Below, one piece after another: positions 26,340 to 34,477 of a stretch of 64,000 nt of DNA; position 1 is the stretch's first letter, and each line of letters starts with the position of its first letter. The notes under the pieces were generated by a model. It was not told where the DNA came from. It saw only the letters and a program-made list of their open reading frames with translations, and made no database searches. The translations under genes and the position numbers were made by a program. The stretch is taken from assembly GCA_964343275.1 (NCBI GenBank), contig CAYFIY010000001.1, positions 69,290 to 133,289 on the forward strand. The letters run 5' to 3'. This stretch comes from Hadarchaeum sp964343275 (GTDB taxonomy: Archaea > Hadarchaeota > Hadarchaeia > Hadarchaeales > Hadarchaeaceae).

Positions 26340-27536
26340 ATGGGAATAACATTCATCGATCCCAGCTTTTCTGGTGTATCTGGCGATATGTTGACAGCGG
26401 CTCTTATCGATGCCGGCGCTTCAGCGGACAAAGTTCGACGAATGATGTTGTACGCTAGCAGACCATTTGGAAAAGTTGCGATTAAGATCGGAAAGATCAA
26501 GGTTAACGAGATCATGGCGACGCGACTGGAGTGCAAAACTGAGGATTCTAGCGGAAGGACGTATTCCGAGATAGTGAACGGTCTCAAAGAATTGCGTTTG
26601 CAACCGGAGGTGAAGGGCGCAGCCTTGAATGTCGTATGGATTCTCGGAAAGGCGGAGGCCAAGCTTCACGGAAAAAGTCTTGAGAGGCTGAGGCTTCACG
26701 ATGTCGGTGCTGCTGATGCTATCGCAGACATCGTCGGTTGTTGTACGGCAGCTTACCAGTTGGGATTATTTAAAAATGAGGTTGTCGGGGGCGAAGTTGC
26801 GGTAGGTAAAGGTTCTGTGGGGTTTTTCCACAGGAGATTGCCTCTTCCAGCACCGGCAACGGTTGAGATCTTGCGAGGTGTGCCGGTTGTCGGTAGACCT
26901 ATAGAAGCAGAGCTTACCACACCCACTGGAGCCGCGCTCTTGGTGACCTTAGTGGACAGATTTTCTCGGGCCTTACCCTCGATGGATATAAAGTCGGTGG
27001 GTTACGGTACGGGAACTCACCGGCTCCCAATTCCCAATTTGTTGCGCGTTTGTCTGGGTGAGGAAAGCGAACTACAGTTAGAGAAAATATCCGTGCTCGA
27101 AACAAATGTGGACAATGTACCGGGTCAGGTCATCGGATACACAATTGAAAAATTGCTGGCCGAAGGTGCGCTGGACGCCAGCGCAGTTCCTATTGTGATG
27201 AAAAAGGGAAGACCAGGCTTTCTAATTAAGGTGTTGGTAAAAACCAAAGATTCCGAGAGACTCTCCCGCTTACTTGCGCTCGAGACAGGAACATTGGGAG
27301 TACGAGTTATGCCTTCGATACATAGGCATATTTTGAAAAGAGAACTGATGCGAGTTGACCTCAAGCTTGCTGGGTGCAGGTTCAGCCCCCGAGTTAAGAT
27401 TGTGCGGGTCGGGAAGAAGGTCATCGGCTGGAGCGCGGAGTACGAGGATGCCAAGTCCATTGCCAAACGAACTGGCAAAACGCTTCGAGAAGTAATCAGA
27501 CTCATTGAGGATTCCGCTCAAAAGGGAATAAAGTAG
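26340..27536 (+). CDS. larC: LarC-type nickel pincer cofactor enzyme
   Basis: 398 residues. FIDPSFSGVSGDM at the N-terminus, LRLHDVGAADAIADIVG, RRLPLPAPATVEIL and ELTTPTGAALL are the LarC (DUF111) signatures, and ETNVDNVPGQVIGYTIEKL belongs to the C-terminal part. LarC uses CTP to insert nickel into the pincer cofactor of lactate racemase-like enzymes. Some bacteria split LarC by frameshifting; here both halves are one uninterrupted frame. LarB, LarE and LarA are not in the window. Confidence 0.92.
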   Translation: MGITFIDPSFSGVSGDMLTAALIDAGASADKVRRMMLYASRPFGKVAIKIGKIKVNEIMATRLECKTEDSSGRTYSEIVNGLKELRLQPEVKGAALNVVWILGKAEAKLHGKSLERLRLHDVGAADAIADIVGCCTAAYQLGLFKNEVVGGEVAVGKGSVGFFHRRLPLPAPATVEILRGVPVVGRPIEAELTTPTGAALLVTLVDRFSRALPSMDIKSVGYGTGTHRLPIPNLLRVCLGEESELQLEKISVLETNVDNVPGQVIGYTIEKLLAEGALDASAVPIVMKKGRPGFLIKVLVKTKDSERLSRLLALETGTLGVRVMPSIHRHILKRELMRVDLKLAGCRFSPRVKIVRVGKKVIGWSAEYEDAKSIAKRTGKTLREVIRLIEDSAQKGIK

Positions 27537-27596
27537 GGCCTTTCCTTACTTTTAAACTTTCATAGTTCAAGCCTTGGAAGGGGTTGGTGGGGCGTT

Positions 27597-28058
27597 TATA
27601 TCATACTTTCAGCGTGCATCTCGGCGGCTTTTATATTAGCTATTATACTTAATTTACATTTTTTTTTCTCGATCCAGCAATCACAAACTCTGTCTCCCAT
27701 TGATAGAATCGCGCAGGTGTCGTACATCGTGGACGGTGACACAATATTCCATGAAGGGAAGGAAAAGGTGAGCTGGTCAGCGTCAATACTCCCAAGATGG
27801 ATTCGATCGACACTAGTGAGAAGATGCTCGCGGAAATGGCGATGGGATTCGAAGAACCTTTGCCCACCTGACACTGAGATTGGGCTGAACGTAAACGATC
27901 TCGAGTCGGCGGACCGATATGGTCGAATATTGGCTGTCGTCTATTTGAAAATCGATGACAACTGGACTAATCTGAACAGACTACTCATCCGATCTAGTTT
28001 CGAGGATATTTTATACATGCATACGTCGGAATCCAACCCTTATGAATGGTTGGATTGA
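27597..28058 (+). pseudogene. Thermonuclease (SNase-like) gene with two compensating frameshifts
   Basis: One plus-strand frame is open from the start of this feature to the stop at 28056-28058. It reads as a hydrophobic anchor (SAAFILAIILNLHFFF), then VSYIVDGDTIFHEGKEKV, an unrelated stretch, then TEIGLNVNDLESADRYGR, VVYLKIDDNWTNLNRLLI and SNPYEW, which is a secreted SNase-like nuclease. The missing middle is present in the next frame (VSVNTPKMDSIDTSEKMLAEMA, 27775-27845). One base is lost near 27770 and the frame is restored near 27850. No proper start codon is seen for the anchor. Either the gene is dead or the assembly has errors. Confidence 0.7.
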
Positions 28059-28943
28059 TTAAAGCAGTTTGGCGAGCACGCCCACCAGGAAAGCGACCAG
28101 ACCAAACCCTATTCCTATTTTACACGTGAGAGATGCATGTCCGGCTGTCGCGGGTCTATGTCTCCACCCAATCATCACGGCAGCTGTAGCAAATGCGGCG
28201 ATGGAAAGGGTAACTATCGCAAGGTAATACCATTCGAAAATCCCCATTAGATAAGGCAACGGGGAAAGGGATACGGATATTCCTATGAAGCTTATTGCTA
28301 AAACTGCGGCTTTTCCAGCGCCAAACATCAACGGAAAAGTTATGAACCCGAGCTGGCGGTCTCCCTGCATGTCCTGGATCGCTTTGATCAGCTCTCTGCC
28401 CACTGTGGAGAAAGTTGCCATTAGCACTAGGACCGATAGTCCACCGGGAATAAGCGATCCAAGCTTTACGTGGCTTATCGCTAGTCCTCCGAATAAAAAA
28501 GTTGAGCCCGCTAGGTATCCTACGGCAATGTTCCCGACAAATCCCTTACGCTTAAGCTTCCATGCATAGAGCGCCAGTATTATTGAGTTCAGCGCCGCCA
28601 GTAAAATGTTGTAGATGTTCAAGAAAATGGTGAGCGATATTCCAATTGCAAAAAACAACCACGCTGCTGTCAGGGCCTTCTTGGCTGTAGTTCTGCCCGA
28701 AGGTATGGGGCGCTCCGGGCGATTGATCTCGTCTATCTCTTGGTCGAAGTAGTCGTTTATTGAGTTGCCCCCAGCCGCTATCAGAGCTGCAGCTACAGAT
28801 GCAATAAGGGGAAAGATCCACTGCATGTTTAGTTGCTCAAAAGTTACTACGGATCCTATAATCACGGCCACTCCCGTGAAAAAACAGTTAACGGGTCTTG
28901 CCAGCTCGAGCACAGGATATGAACGGATAATTTCGCCCTCCAT
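28059..28943 (-). CDS. ubiA: Digeranylgeranylglyceryl phosphate synthase, UbiA family
   Basis: 294 residues with eight or nine membrane segments. The first Asp-rich motif is GNSINDYFDQEIDEINRP, the second IQDMQGDRQLG, as in archaeal UbiA. The early LELARPVN and RPIPSGR are typical of the DGGGP synthase branch. It attaches the second geranylgeranyl chain to GGGP in ether-lipid synthesis at the membrane. The stop directly abuts the stop of the convergent SNase-like gene. Confidence 0.93.
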   Translation of the reverse strand: MEGEIIRSYPVLELARPVNCFFTGVAVIIGSVVTFEQLNMQWIFPLIASVAAALIAAGGNSINDYFDQEIDEINRPERPIPSGRTTAKKALTAAWLFFAIGISLTIFLNIYNILLAALNSIILALYAWKLKRKGFVGNIAVGYLAGSTFLFGGLAISHVKLGSLIPGGLSVLVLMATFSTVGRELIKAIQDMQGDRQLGFITFPLMFGAGKAAVLAISFIGISVSLSPLPYLMGIFEWYYLAIVTLSIAAFATAAVMIGWRHRPATAGHASLTCKIGIGFGLVAFLVGVLAKLL

Positions 28944-29037
28944 TTTATTATATTACTTTAGAGTTACTTACCTTTTTTTCTATGCAAAGGTTAAAATCGT
29001 TTAGTATGGAATTTAAATAAAAATCATAGGTGGTAAG

Positions 29038-29937
29038 TTGAACAAATGGGTTGCCTATCTAAACGGGGAATTTATTCCAGAAGATGAAACAAAGATTTCT
29101 ATTTTTGATCGTGGTTGGCTTTATGGCGACGGCTGTTTTGAAACTCTCCGTGTTTTTAAAAGAAAGGTGTGTGAACTCGGTGAGCATATTGACAGGTTGT
29201 TTAAGTCTCTCAACGCGCTCAAGTTCCATACATTTCAAATGACAAAAGAAGAGGTGGAAAAAGCAGTTTTGGAGACCTGCAGACGGAATAAGGTCAAGGA
29301 TGCATTTTTAAGGATCAATGTTTCGAGGGGGATTAGCAAATATCCTTTATTAGATGTCAGAGTGGCAGAAACACCAACGATAGCAATATTCCTTCGGGAA
29401 GTAGAGCCACCGCCCAAGATGAAAAGGACATATAGATCTGAAAAAGGTGTGGGACTCAGAGTGATTACTTCACGGATGAGGAAGATACCATCGATCAGTA
29501 TTGATGCTAGGATCAAATCATTGAACTATCTAAATTCTGTTCTAGCTATACAAGAGGCTCTCGAAATGAACAAGGACGACGCCATCATGGTGTCTATCGA
29601 TGGTTATGTTACTGAGATGACGGGATCTAATATATTGATGGTTAAAAATAATAATATATACACACCACCTCCTGCAAACATGTTGATAGGAATTACTCGT
29701 CAAATCATTATTGAACTAGCCAAGGTGGACGGATATAAAGCAGAGGAGAAACGTCTAACCCCTTATGATTTCCACACAGCTGATGAAGTCTTCGTTACTA
29801 GTAGTGGATCTGGTCTGCGGCCAGTAATCGAAATTGATAATGTAATAATCGGTACAGGTGAACCGGGTCCAATTACATTAAAACTTCAAGGACTGTTCGT
29901 AAACTATCGCGAGAAAACTGGAACACCCTACGAATAA
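29038..29937 (+). CDS. PLP-dependent class IV aminotransferase (IlvE-like)
   Basis: 299 residues of fold type IV: YLNGEFIPEDETKISIFDRGWLYGDGCFETLR at the start in shortened family form, IKSLNYLNSVLA with the catalytic Lys, and DGYVTEMTGSNI plus FVTSSGSGLRPV for PLP-phosphate binding. The family includes branched-chain aminotransferase, D-amino acid aminotransferase and aminodeoxychorismate lyase. Branched-chain amino acid transfer is the likeliest role, but it is not decided. TTG at 29038 is the start, with AGGTGG at 29029-29034 ahead of it. Confidence 0.85.
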   Translation: MNKWVAYLNGEFIPEDETKISIFDRGWLYGDGCFETLRVFKRKVCELGEHIDRLFKSLNALKFHTFQMTKEEVEKAVLETCRRNKVKDAFLRINVSRGISKYPLLDVRVAETPTIAIFLREVEPPPKMKRTYRSEKGVGLRVITSRMRKIPSISIDARIKSLNYLNSVLAIQEALEMNKDDAIMVSIDGYVTEMTGSNILMVKNNNIYTPPPANMLIGITRQIIIELAKVDGYKAEEKRLTPYDFHTADEVFVTSSGSGLRPVIEIDNVIIGTGEPGPITLKLQGLFVNYREKTGTPYE

Positions 29938-30009
29938 ACTAATTAGATAAATAATTATTTTGCTCCGAGATAATATTTTCTGATTTCGATTGTTTATTTG
30001 AAATTAATT

Positions 30010-30714
30010 TTATTGTTGTAAGGTTTTGGCTAGTTGTTCTTTTAGTACTTGCACCCTGTGCTCAAGTGAGAATATGAAGCCCGAGTTGTCATAGTGCTCT
30101 AGCTTCCCACTACATTTGATGCACTTAAAATCATTTTCAGCGGCAACGTCGAAAGCCACTTTTGGGCATCTGCTATTGCAGATGAAGAACATCGAGTCTT
30201 TTTCCCTTTCTAGCTGCTCTTCGAGCTTTTGTAGCAGAAGTCGGCGGTTTGCATTGACATTATCGAATGCGCGATTTGGTTCCACCTTCCAATAGTAAAT
30301 ATACCATCCGCTGCTCTCGTCGCGGACTCTACGGTAACTGACTACTCGGTTATCATAGAGGTCGTATAGTATCCTTCGTACAAGGTTAAGCCGCATATCG
30401 GTTTTCTTCGCGATTTCATCGTCCGTCAGTTCTTCGTTTAAAATCGTCTTGGCAACTGTATATCCGTGCTCACCAGCAGTTTGTTTTAAACATTCGACGA
30501 CGGTGGGATTATCGAGGGGAATCGGAGTTGGTTTGGGCGCTTCAATAACTTTCTTTCTTTGTGGTTTTTTTCTCACGCTTTTGGTCACTTTTTTAGCCAC
30601 TCTTTTGGTCACTTTTTTAGCCACTCTTTTGGTCACTTTTTTAGCCACTTGCTCAACTGTTTTTTTCTTGATAGATTTTTTAGTGGACATTAAAATCATC
30701 GGCAAATTACTCAA
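30010..30714 (-). CDS. tfe: Transcription factor E (TFE-alpha) with lysine-repeat tail
   Basis: 234 residues from the first Met, or about 226 from MSTKKSIKKK at 30690. The core is normal TFE: a winged helix (NPTVVECLKQTAGEHG, LTDDEIAKKTDMRLNLVRRILYDLYDNRVVSYRR), a coiled segment, and a zinc ribbon (FICNSRCPK with FKCIKCSG; first pair CX3C). It helps TBP, TFB and RNA polymerase open promoters. Unusual is the N-terminal 45-55 residue extension of VAKKVTKR repeats at 23-46, a strongly basic, low-complexity tail like eukaryotic H1 tails. Confidence 0.93.
   Translation of the reverse strand: MSNLPMILMSTKKSIKKKTVEQVAKKVTKRVAKKVTKRVAKKVTKSVRKKPQRKKVIEAPKPTPIPLDNPTVVECLKQTAGEHGYTVAKTILNEELTDDEIAKKTDMRLNLVRRILYDLYDNRVVSYRRVRDESSGWYIYYWKVEPNRAFDNVNANRRLLLQKLEEQLEREKDSMFFICNSRCPKVAFDVAAENDFKCIKCSGKLEHYDNSGFIFSLEHRVQVLKEQLAKTLQQ
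30579..30650 (-). repeat. Three tandem 24-bp repeats in tfe
   Basis: Units 30579-30602, 30603-30626 and 30627-30650 are identical except for the last base of the third. Each encodes VAKKVTKR (or VAKKVTKS). The near identity at DNA level, third positions included, points to recent tandem duplication or ongoing slippage. Confidence 0.9.
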
Positions 30715-30766
30715 GTTATTAGTTTATTTTTTCCTTGTAAATAAAATTATCGTGTCATGAAAATTA

Positions 30767-31306
30767 TTAGGGAAGTTTATCAAGGTCTTTTTCTACTTTT
30801 TTCCATTTTTTCGTAGGTATCACCTTTAATTTTCCGTTTTTGAACTCCTTTTTCAATTCAGAACCCTGAAAAGCTCTATCAAAGAAAACTGCAAGTGCAG
30901 CTACTTCTGAATGTGGTTGGTTCCCCACTGAGACATTTAAATCAGCGGTTTCAAAAATCTCTATCGGCATCTTTTTCGCTCCAACGACTATGAGGAGGTC
31001 TCTATCATCCAACTCTTTTAGCGCGTCGTCTAGGGGCAGGCCGTACATTGTCAGGTGGACTATCAAGCCTCCTTTTGCCCTCCATCTCGATATCGTTTCT
31101 CTCCAAGGCTTGCCTGACGTGACAAAAAATTGACCTCCCCAAAGATCGACAATCTTCTGAATACCATCCTCAATTCCTTTGTCCTTCAAATCTGCTAAGA
31201 ACATCCCGTCCGCACCGAAGGCCCTAGCTACTAGCCCCACATGTGTGGTCACACGTTTATCTCGAAATAGCCTGTGGCCCATGCGCAAGACAGCTATTTT
31301 TGGCAT
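30767..31306 (-). CDS. trm56: tRNA (cytidine(56)-2'-O)-methyltransferase aTrm56
   Basis: About 179 residues of the archaeal SPOUT family: AVLRMGHRLFRDKRVTTHVGLVARAFGADG at the N-terminus in shortened form, GGLIVHLTMYGLPL, IVVGAKKMP and VSVGNQPHSEVAALAVFFDR, which forms the trefoil SAM site. It methylates C56 in the T-loop. A longer frame starts at 31369, but the ATG at 31306 gives the usual MPKIAVLRMGHR start. The preceding AT-rich sequence has a suitable promoter position. Confidence 0.93.
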   Translation of the reverse strand: MPKIAVLRMGHRLFRDKRVTTHVGLVARAFGADGMFLADLKDKGIEDGIQKIVDLWGGQFFVTSGKPWRETISRWRAKGGLIVHLTMYGLPLDDALKELDDRDLLIVVGAKKMPIEIFETADLNVSVGNQPHSEVAALAVFFDRAFQGSELKKEFKNGKLKVIPTKKWKKVEKDLDKLP

Positions 31307-31456
31307 TTGATCAGTCAATATTGTGATGAATCCGCATAGCTTAAAAATTAACCATTCACTTAAACGCAACTTCTCACAAGTAGAAACTCATAATGAAAAT
31401 AGTTCCCTTTTTTCACGAATTTAGTATCTTAAAATGGATTGAAGCTAAAAAAGGAC

Positions 31457-32503
31457 CTAAGTGTTTGTTCGTATTACTTCTAGGAGTGCATTTAAATTCT
31501 CCCCCCTTGCCGCGGAAATTGGAACCACCGTGGAAGTTAGATTGTGAATTACTTCCTCTTTTTGTTCCAATTCTTCTTTTGTTATCAAGTCCACCTTGTT
31601 GAGCGCAGTGATCACTTTTACAGGGTACCTCGCAAGTACTTTTATAGAGGTTCTAAGCTTGCGGATTAGCTCGGGAACTTCGTCCGAGGCATCAACCACC
31701 AGCAATACTAAATCTGCTAGGTATATTTCCTCAAGTGTTGCCTTAAATGCCTCGATCATCCATGGGGGCAGATCATCGATGAACCCGACTGTGTCGGTCA
31801 AGAGGATTTTTCTACTTGCTCGTATGCTGCGGGTTCTAGGGGTCAAGGTTGTGAAATACATATCGTCTATCTCAGCGGTCGCAGCCGTTAGGGAGTTAAG
31901 CAGGGTGGTTTTTCCCGAATTCGTGTAGCCAGCCAATGCAATTAGTTTGAATCCTCGCCTGCGCCTGAGCTTTCGACGTTGTTCTCTGCTCTTTTCCACT
32001 GACCTTAACTTACGCCGGAGAGTTGCCATTTTGCGCTTAACCATATCAAAGCGGACGTTGACCTCATACTCACCGCCACCCATTAATCCTGGTTGTTCGA
32101 CGGAAAGGAGATTTCGGATATGTGCTCGAATTCTTGGTAGCTCGTAATTTAACCTCGCGTACTCTATTTGGAGTTTAGCCTCGGGTGAACCAGCGCGCAT
32201 GGCAAAGATTTCAAGCACGATTTGGAACTTGTCCACAACTTCTACGCCGACCATATGTGAGAGCTTGAAAGCTTGGGAAGGTGTCAAGTGGTTGCCGAAT
32301 ATTACTCTCTCCGCGTTAGTGGATTTCACCAGCTCGGCCAATTCCTGGGCTTTGCCTCTACCTATCTGGTATGCCGGATCCTGGTATCGGAACTGCTGAA
32401 GGGTTGCAGCCACCTCAAAGTTTAGAGTCCGCGCTAGGGCAGCCATTTCTTTTAGACCGGATTGCTCACTAGGAGATCGTCGTTCTACGAGTACTACACG
32501 CAT
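31457..32503 (-). CDS. hflX: GTPase HflX
   Basis: 348 residues. The N-terminal HflX domain has DPAYQIGRGKAQEL and VIFGNHLTPSQ. A coiled linker with GGGEYEVNVRFD precedes the G domain: GYTNSGKTTLLN (G1), TLTPRTRSI (G2), DTVGFIDDLP (G3), NKVD (G4) and SAARG (G5). HflX binds the large ribosomal subunit and is linked to ribosome rescue or splitting under stress in bacteria. Archaeal forms are similar in length. A stand-alone gene. Confidence 0.94.
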   Translation of the reverse strand: MRVVLVERRSPSEQSGLKEMAALARTLNFEVAATLQQFRYQDPAYQIGRGKAQELAELVKSTNAERVIFGNHLTPSQAFKLSHMVGVEVVDKFQIVLEIFAMRAGSPEAKLQIEYARLNYELPRIRAHIRNLLSVEQPGLMGGGEYEVNVRFDMVKRKMATLRRKLRSVEKSREQRRKLRRRRGFKLIALAGYTNSGKTTLLNSLTAATAEIDDMYFTTLTPRTRSIRASRKILLTDTVGFIDDLPPWMIEAFKATLEEIYLADLVLLVVDASDEVPELIRKLRTSIKVLARYPVKVITALNKVDLITKEELEQKEEVIHNLTSTVVPISAARGENLNALLEVIRTNT

Positions 32504-33168
32504 ATTAACTAATTAAATTGTGATTTTAGAATCAAAAAAATAGTAGGTAGTCTAAATTGATGGCATCTATATTTAAGGAGGCCGACTTGTCGCCTATTTG
32601 AAGTCCAGATGTTCCCAATCATTGAAAAGACCACCCTTGGAGTCATCGAAAAAATCACCCTCCCCTCAAAGAAGGTGGCATCGTAGTTCATCACGCTCCT
32701 GTATCTATCAAATGTGTATTTTTTTAGAGTCGATTCCGTAGAAAATGAGATTGTCTAATCCGAGCGAGTGTCAGAGATCATGCATGAAAGCAGAACCCAA
32801 AGAGGGTCATGAGGGTCAATTTTCTGACACTGAAAGAATTACTGTAATCAAAGCCACTAACTTCTTCTTCCTATTCCACGTATGTAGCAGTACCGGGTAT
32901 CAAGCACCAATACAAAAATACCTATCTAGAATCCGTGGAATACTTGTTCTTGAAATCAAAAAAGTCACCCAAGGGTCCATTTCTGTTGTCGTAGATTGTA
33001 TCTAAACTTTCTTAGGTTCTCTATCCACTGTAGAGCTCACTCTGGTCGATGTGTAAAGCCACGCGATGTTTGGTGGGAGTATGGTTAAATTTTTTTTAGC
33101 GTATCTCCTAAAGGTTTTCGTACTATGCGTTAGATCTACCTCAACAAAGACGTCTTTTACTAACGGGT
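32504..33168 (-). pseudogene. Long gap with an unrecognised decayed reading frame
   Basis: No intact gene is present. On the minus strand one frame runs from about 33170 to 32826 with only two internal stops. It includes the open stretch NPLVKDVFVEVDLTHSTKTF, then RRYAKKNLTILPPNIAWLYT, and later a hydrophobic part (KLVALITVILSV). The sequence looks protein-like but I recognise no family. The 86-codon plus-strand frame at 32745-33005 is more likely its shadow. The rest (32504-32744) shows nothing I can support. Confidence 0.3.
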
Positions 33169-33197
33169 TTGATCCGATCTAATTATTCTTGATCCGA
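33169..33197 (+). promoter_or_regulatory. Direct repeat TTGATCCGA, 20 bp apart, upstream of pan
   Basis: TTGATCCGA occurs at 33169-33177 and again at 33189-33197, exactly 20 bases start to start, or about two helical turns. They lie 60-90 bases before the pan ATG, upstream of the TATA-like TTTATTAG and TATATAA. Two same-face sites suit an activator or a dimeric regulator. Confidence 0.4.
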
Positions 33198-33259
33198 AAT
33201 CATTTTTTCTAAATGAAAGTTTATTAGGCCACTTCCCGAGAATATTAACGGGGTATATA

Positions 33260-34477
33260 ATGACGGGGTCTACTAAACCAAAAGAGGGCTCTTATAACGA
33301 GTCTTACGTTGCAGAGTATATACAAGGTCTAGAACGTCGTGTTCGTGATCTAGAACACGAAAAGAGGACTGCAGAAGGTCAATACCTCAAAATAGACAGA
33401 GAGCTACAGAGCTTGCGCGCAGAATTAGACCGCATGAAATCCCCCCCCCTCGTCGCCGCTACTTTGATAAACTTGCTCGATGATGGCCGGGCTATAGTCC
33501 GCAGTAGCGCCGGGCCACACTTCGTAGTTACGGTTTCACAGTTCATCAAACCCGATGATTTTAAGCCGGGCGTAAGGGTAGCTCTTAATCAGCGTAATCT
33601 TAACATCATGGAAATTCTACCATCCAAGCGAGATCCATTAGTTCTTGGTATGGAGATCGATGAAGCTCCTAATGTCAGTTATTCCTTCGTTGGTGGGCTT
33701 CTGGAGCAGATTAGGGAGATCCGCGAGACGGTAGAGTTACCATTGACTAGGAAAGGTCTCTTCGTTAAGGTTGGAATAGACCCGCCCAAGGGAGTCTTGC
33801 TTTACGGTCCGTCTGGAACCGGTAAGACCTTGTTGGCTAGGGCCGTGGCCCATGAGACAAAAGCGGTATTCATTAGGGTGGTGGGTTCAGAACTCGTTCA
33901 TAAATATATAGGCGAAGGAGCTCGGGTTGTCAGGGAACTGTTCGATTTGGCCCGAGAGAAGTCCCCATCGATTGTTTTCATAGATGAGCTCGATGGTATT
34001 GGTGCCCGCCGGATGGATACTTCAACCAGCGGGGACAGGGAGGTTCACCGCACCCTGATGCAGCTTTTGGCCCAGATAGATGGATTTGACTCCCGGGGTG
34101 ATGTAAGGATCATAGGAGCCACCAACCGTCCGGACATACTCGACCCAGCCCTACTTCGTCCAGGCCGATTTGACAGATTGATATACTTCTCTCTACCGAA
34201 CCAGTCTGCCAGAAATTCGATATTCAAGATTCACACGGCTAAGATGAACCTATCAAAACATGTTGAACTTCAGTCCCTGTCTAGATTGGCAGAAAAAGCG
34301 ACTGGGGCAGATATAAAAGCGATTTGTACTGAGGCGGGGATGTTTGCGATAAGAGAAGGACGTAATCAGGTGATGCAATCAGATTTCAACGCGGCGGTGG
34401 CGAAGGTTTTGCCGCCGAGCAGAATGCCAGAGGTTGCCGAGTTTTCAACAAAGCCAGAGAAGATGTACGGATACTAA
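33260..34477 (+). CDS. pan: Proteasome-activating nucleotidase PAN
   Basis: 405 residues: an N-terminal coiled coil (15-60), the OB domain (residues 62-130), and one AAA+ domain with Walker A GPSGTGKT at 183-190, FIDELDGIGARR, and LRPGRFDRLIYF. PAN unfolds substrates for the 20S proteasome. The C-terminus is KMYGY. A docking HbYX tail would end with MYG, so one extra residue follows it here. The ATG is preceded by ACGGGG. The stop overlaps the convergent gatB stop by four bases. Confidence 0.95.
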   Translation: MTGSTKPKEGSYNESYVAEYIQGLERRVRDLEHEKRTAEGQYLKIDRELQSLRAELDRMKSPPLVAATLINLLDDGRAIVRSSAGPHFVVTVSQFIKPDDFKPGVRVALNQRNLNIMEILPSKRDPLVLGMEIDEAPNVSYSFVGGLLEQIREIRETVELPLTRKGLFVKVGIDPPKGVLLYGPSGTGKTLLARAVAHETKAVFIRVVGSELVHKYIGEGARVVRELFDLAREKSPSIVFIDELDGIGARRMDTSTSGDREVHRTLMQLLAQIDGFDSRGDVRIIGATNRPDILDPALLRPGRFDRLIYFSLPNQSARNSIFKIHTAKMNLSKHVELQSLSRLAEKATGADIKAICTEAGMFAIREGRNQVMQSDFNAAVAKVLPPSRMPEVAEFSTKPEKMYGY

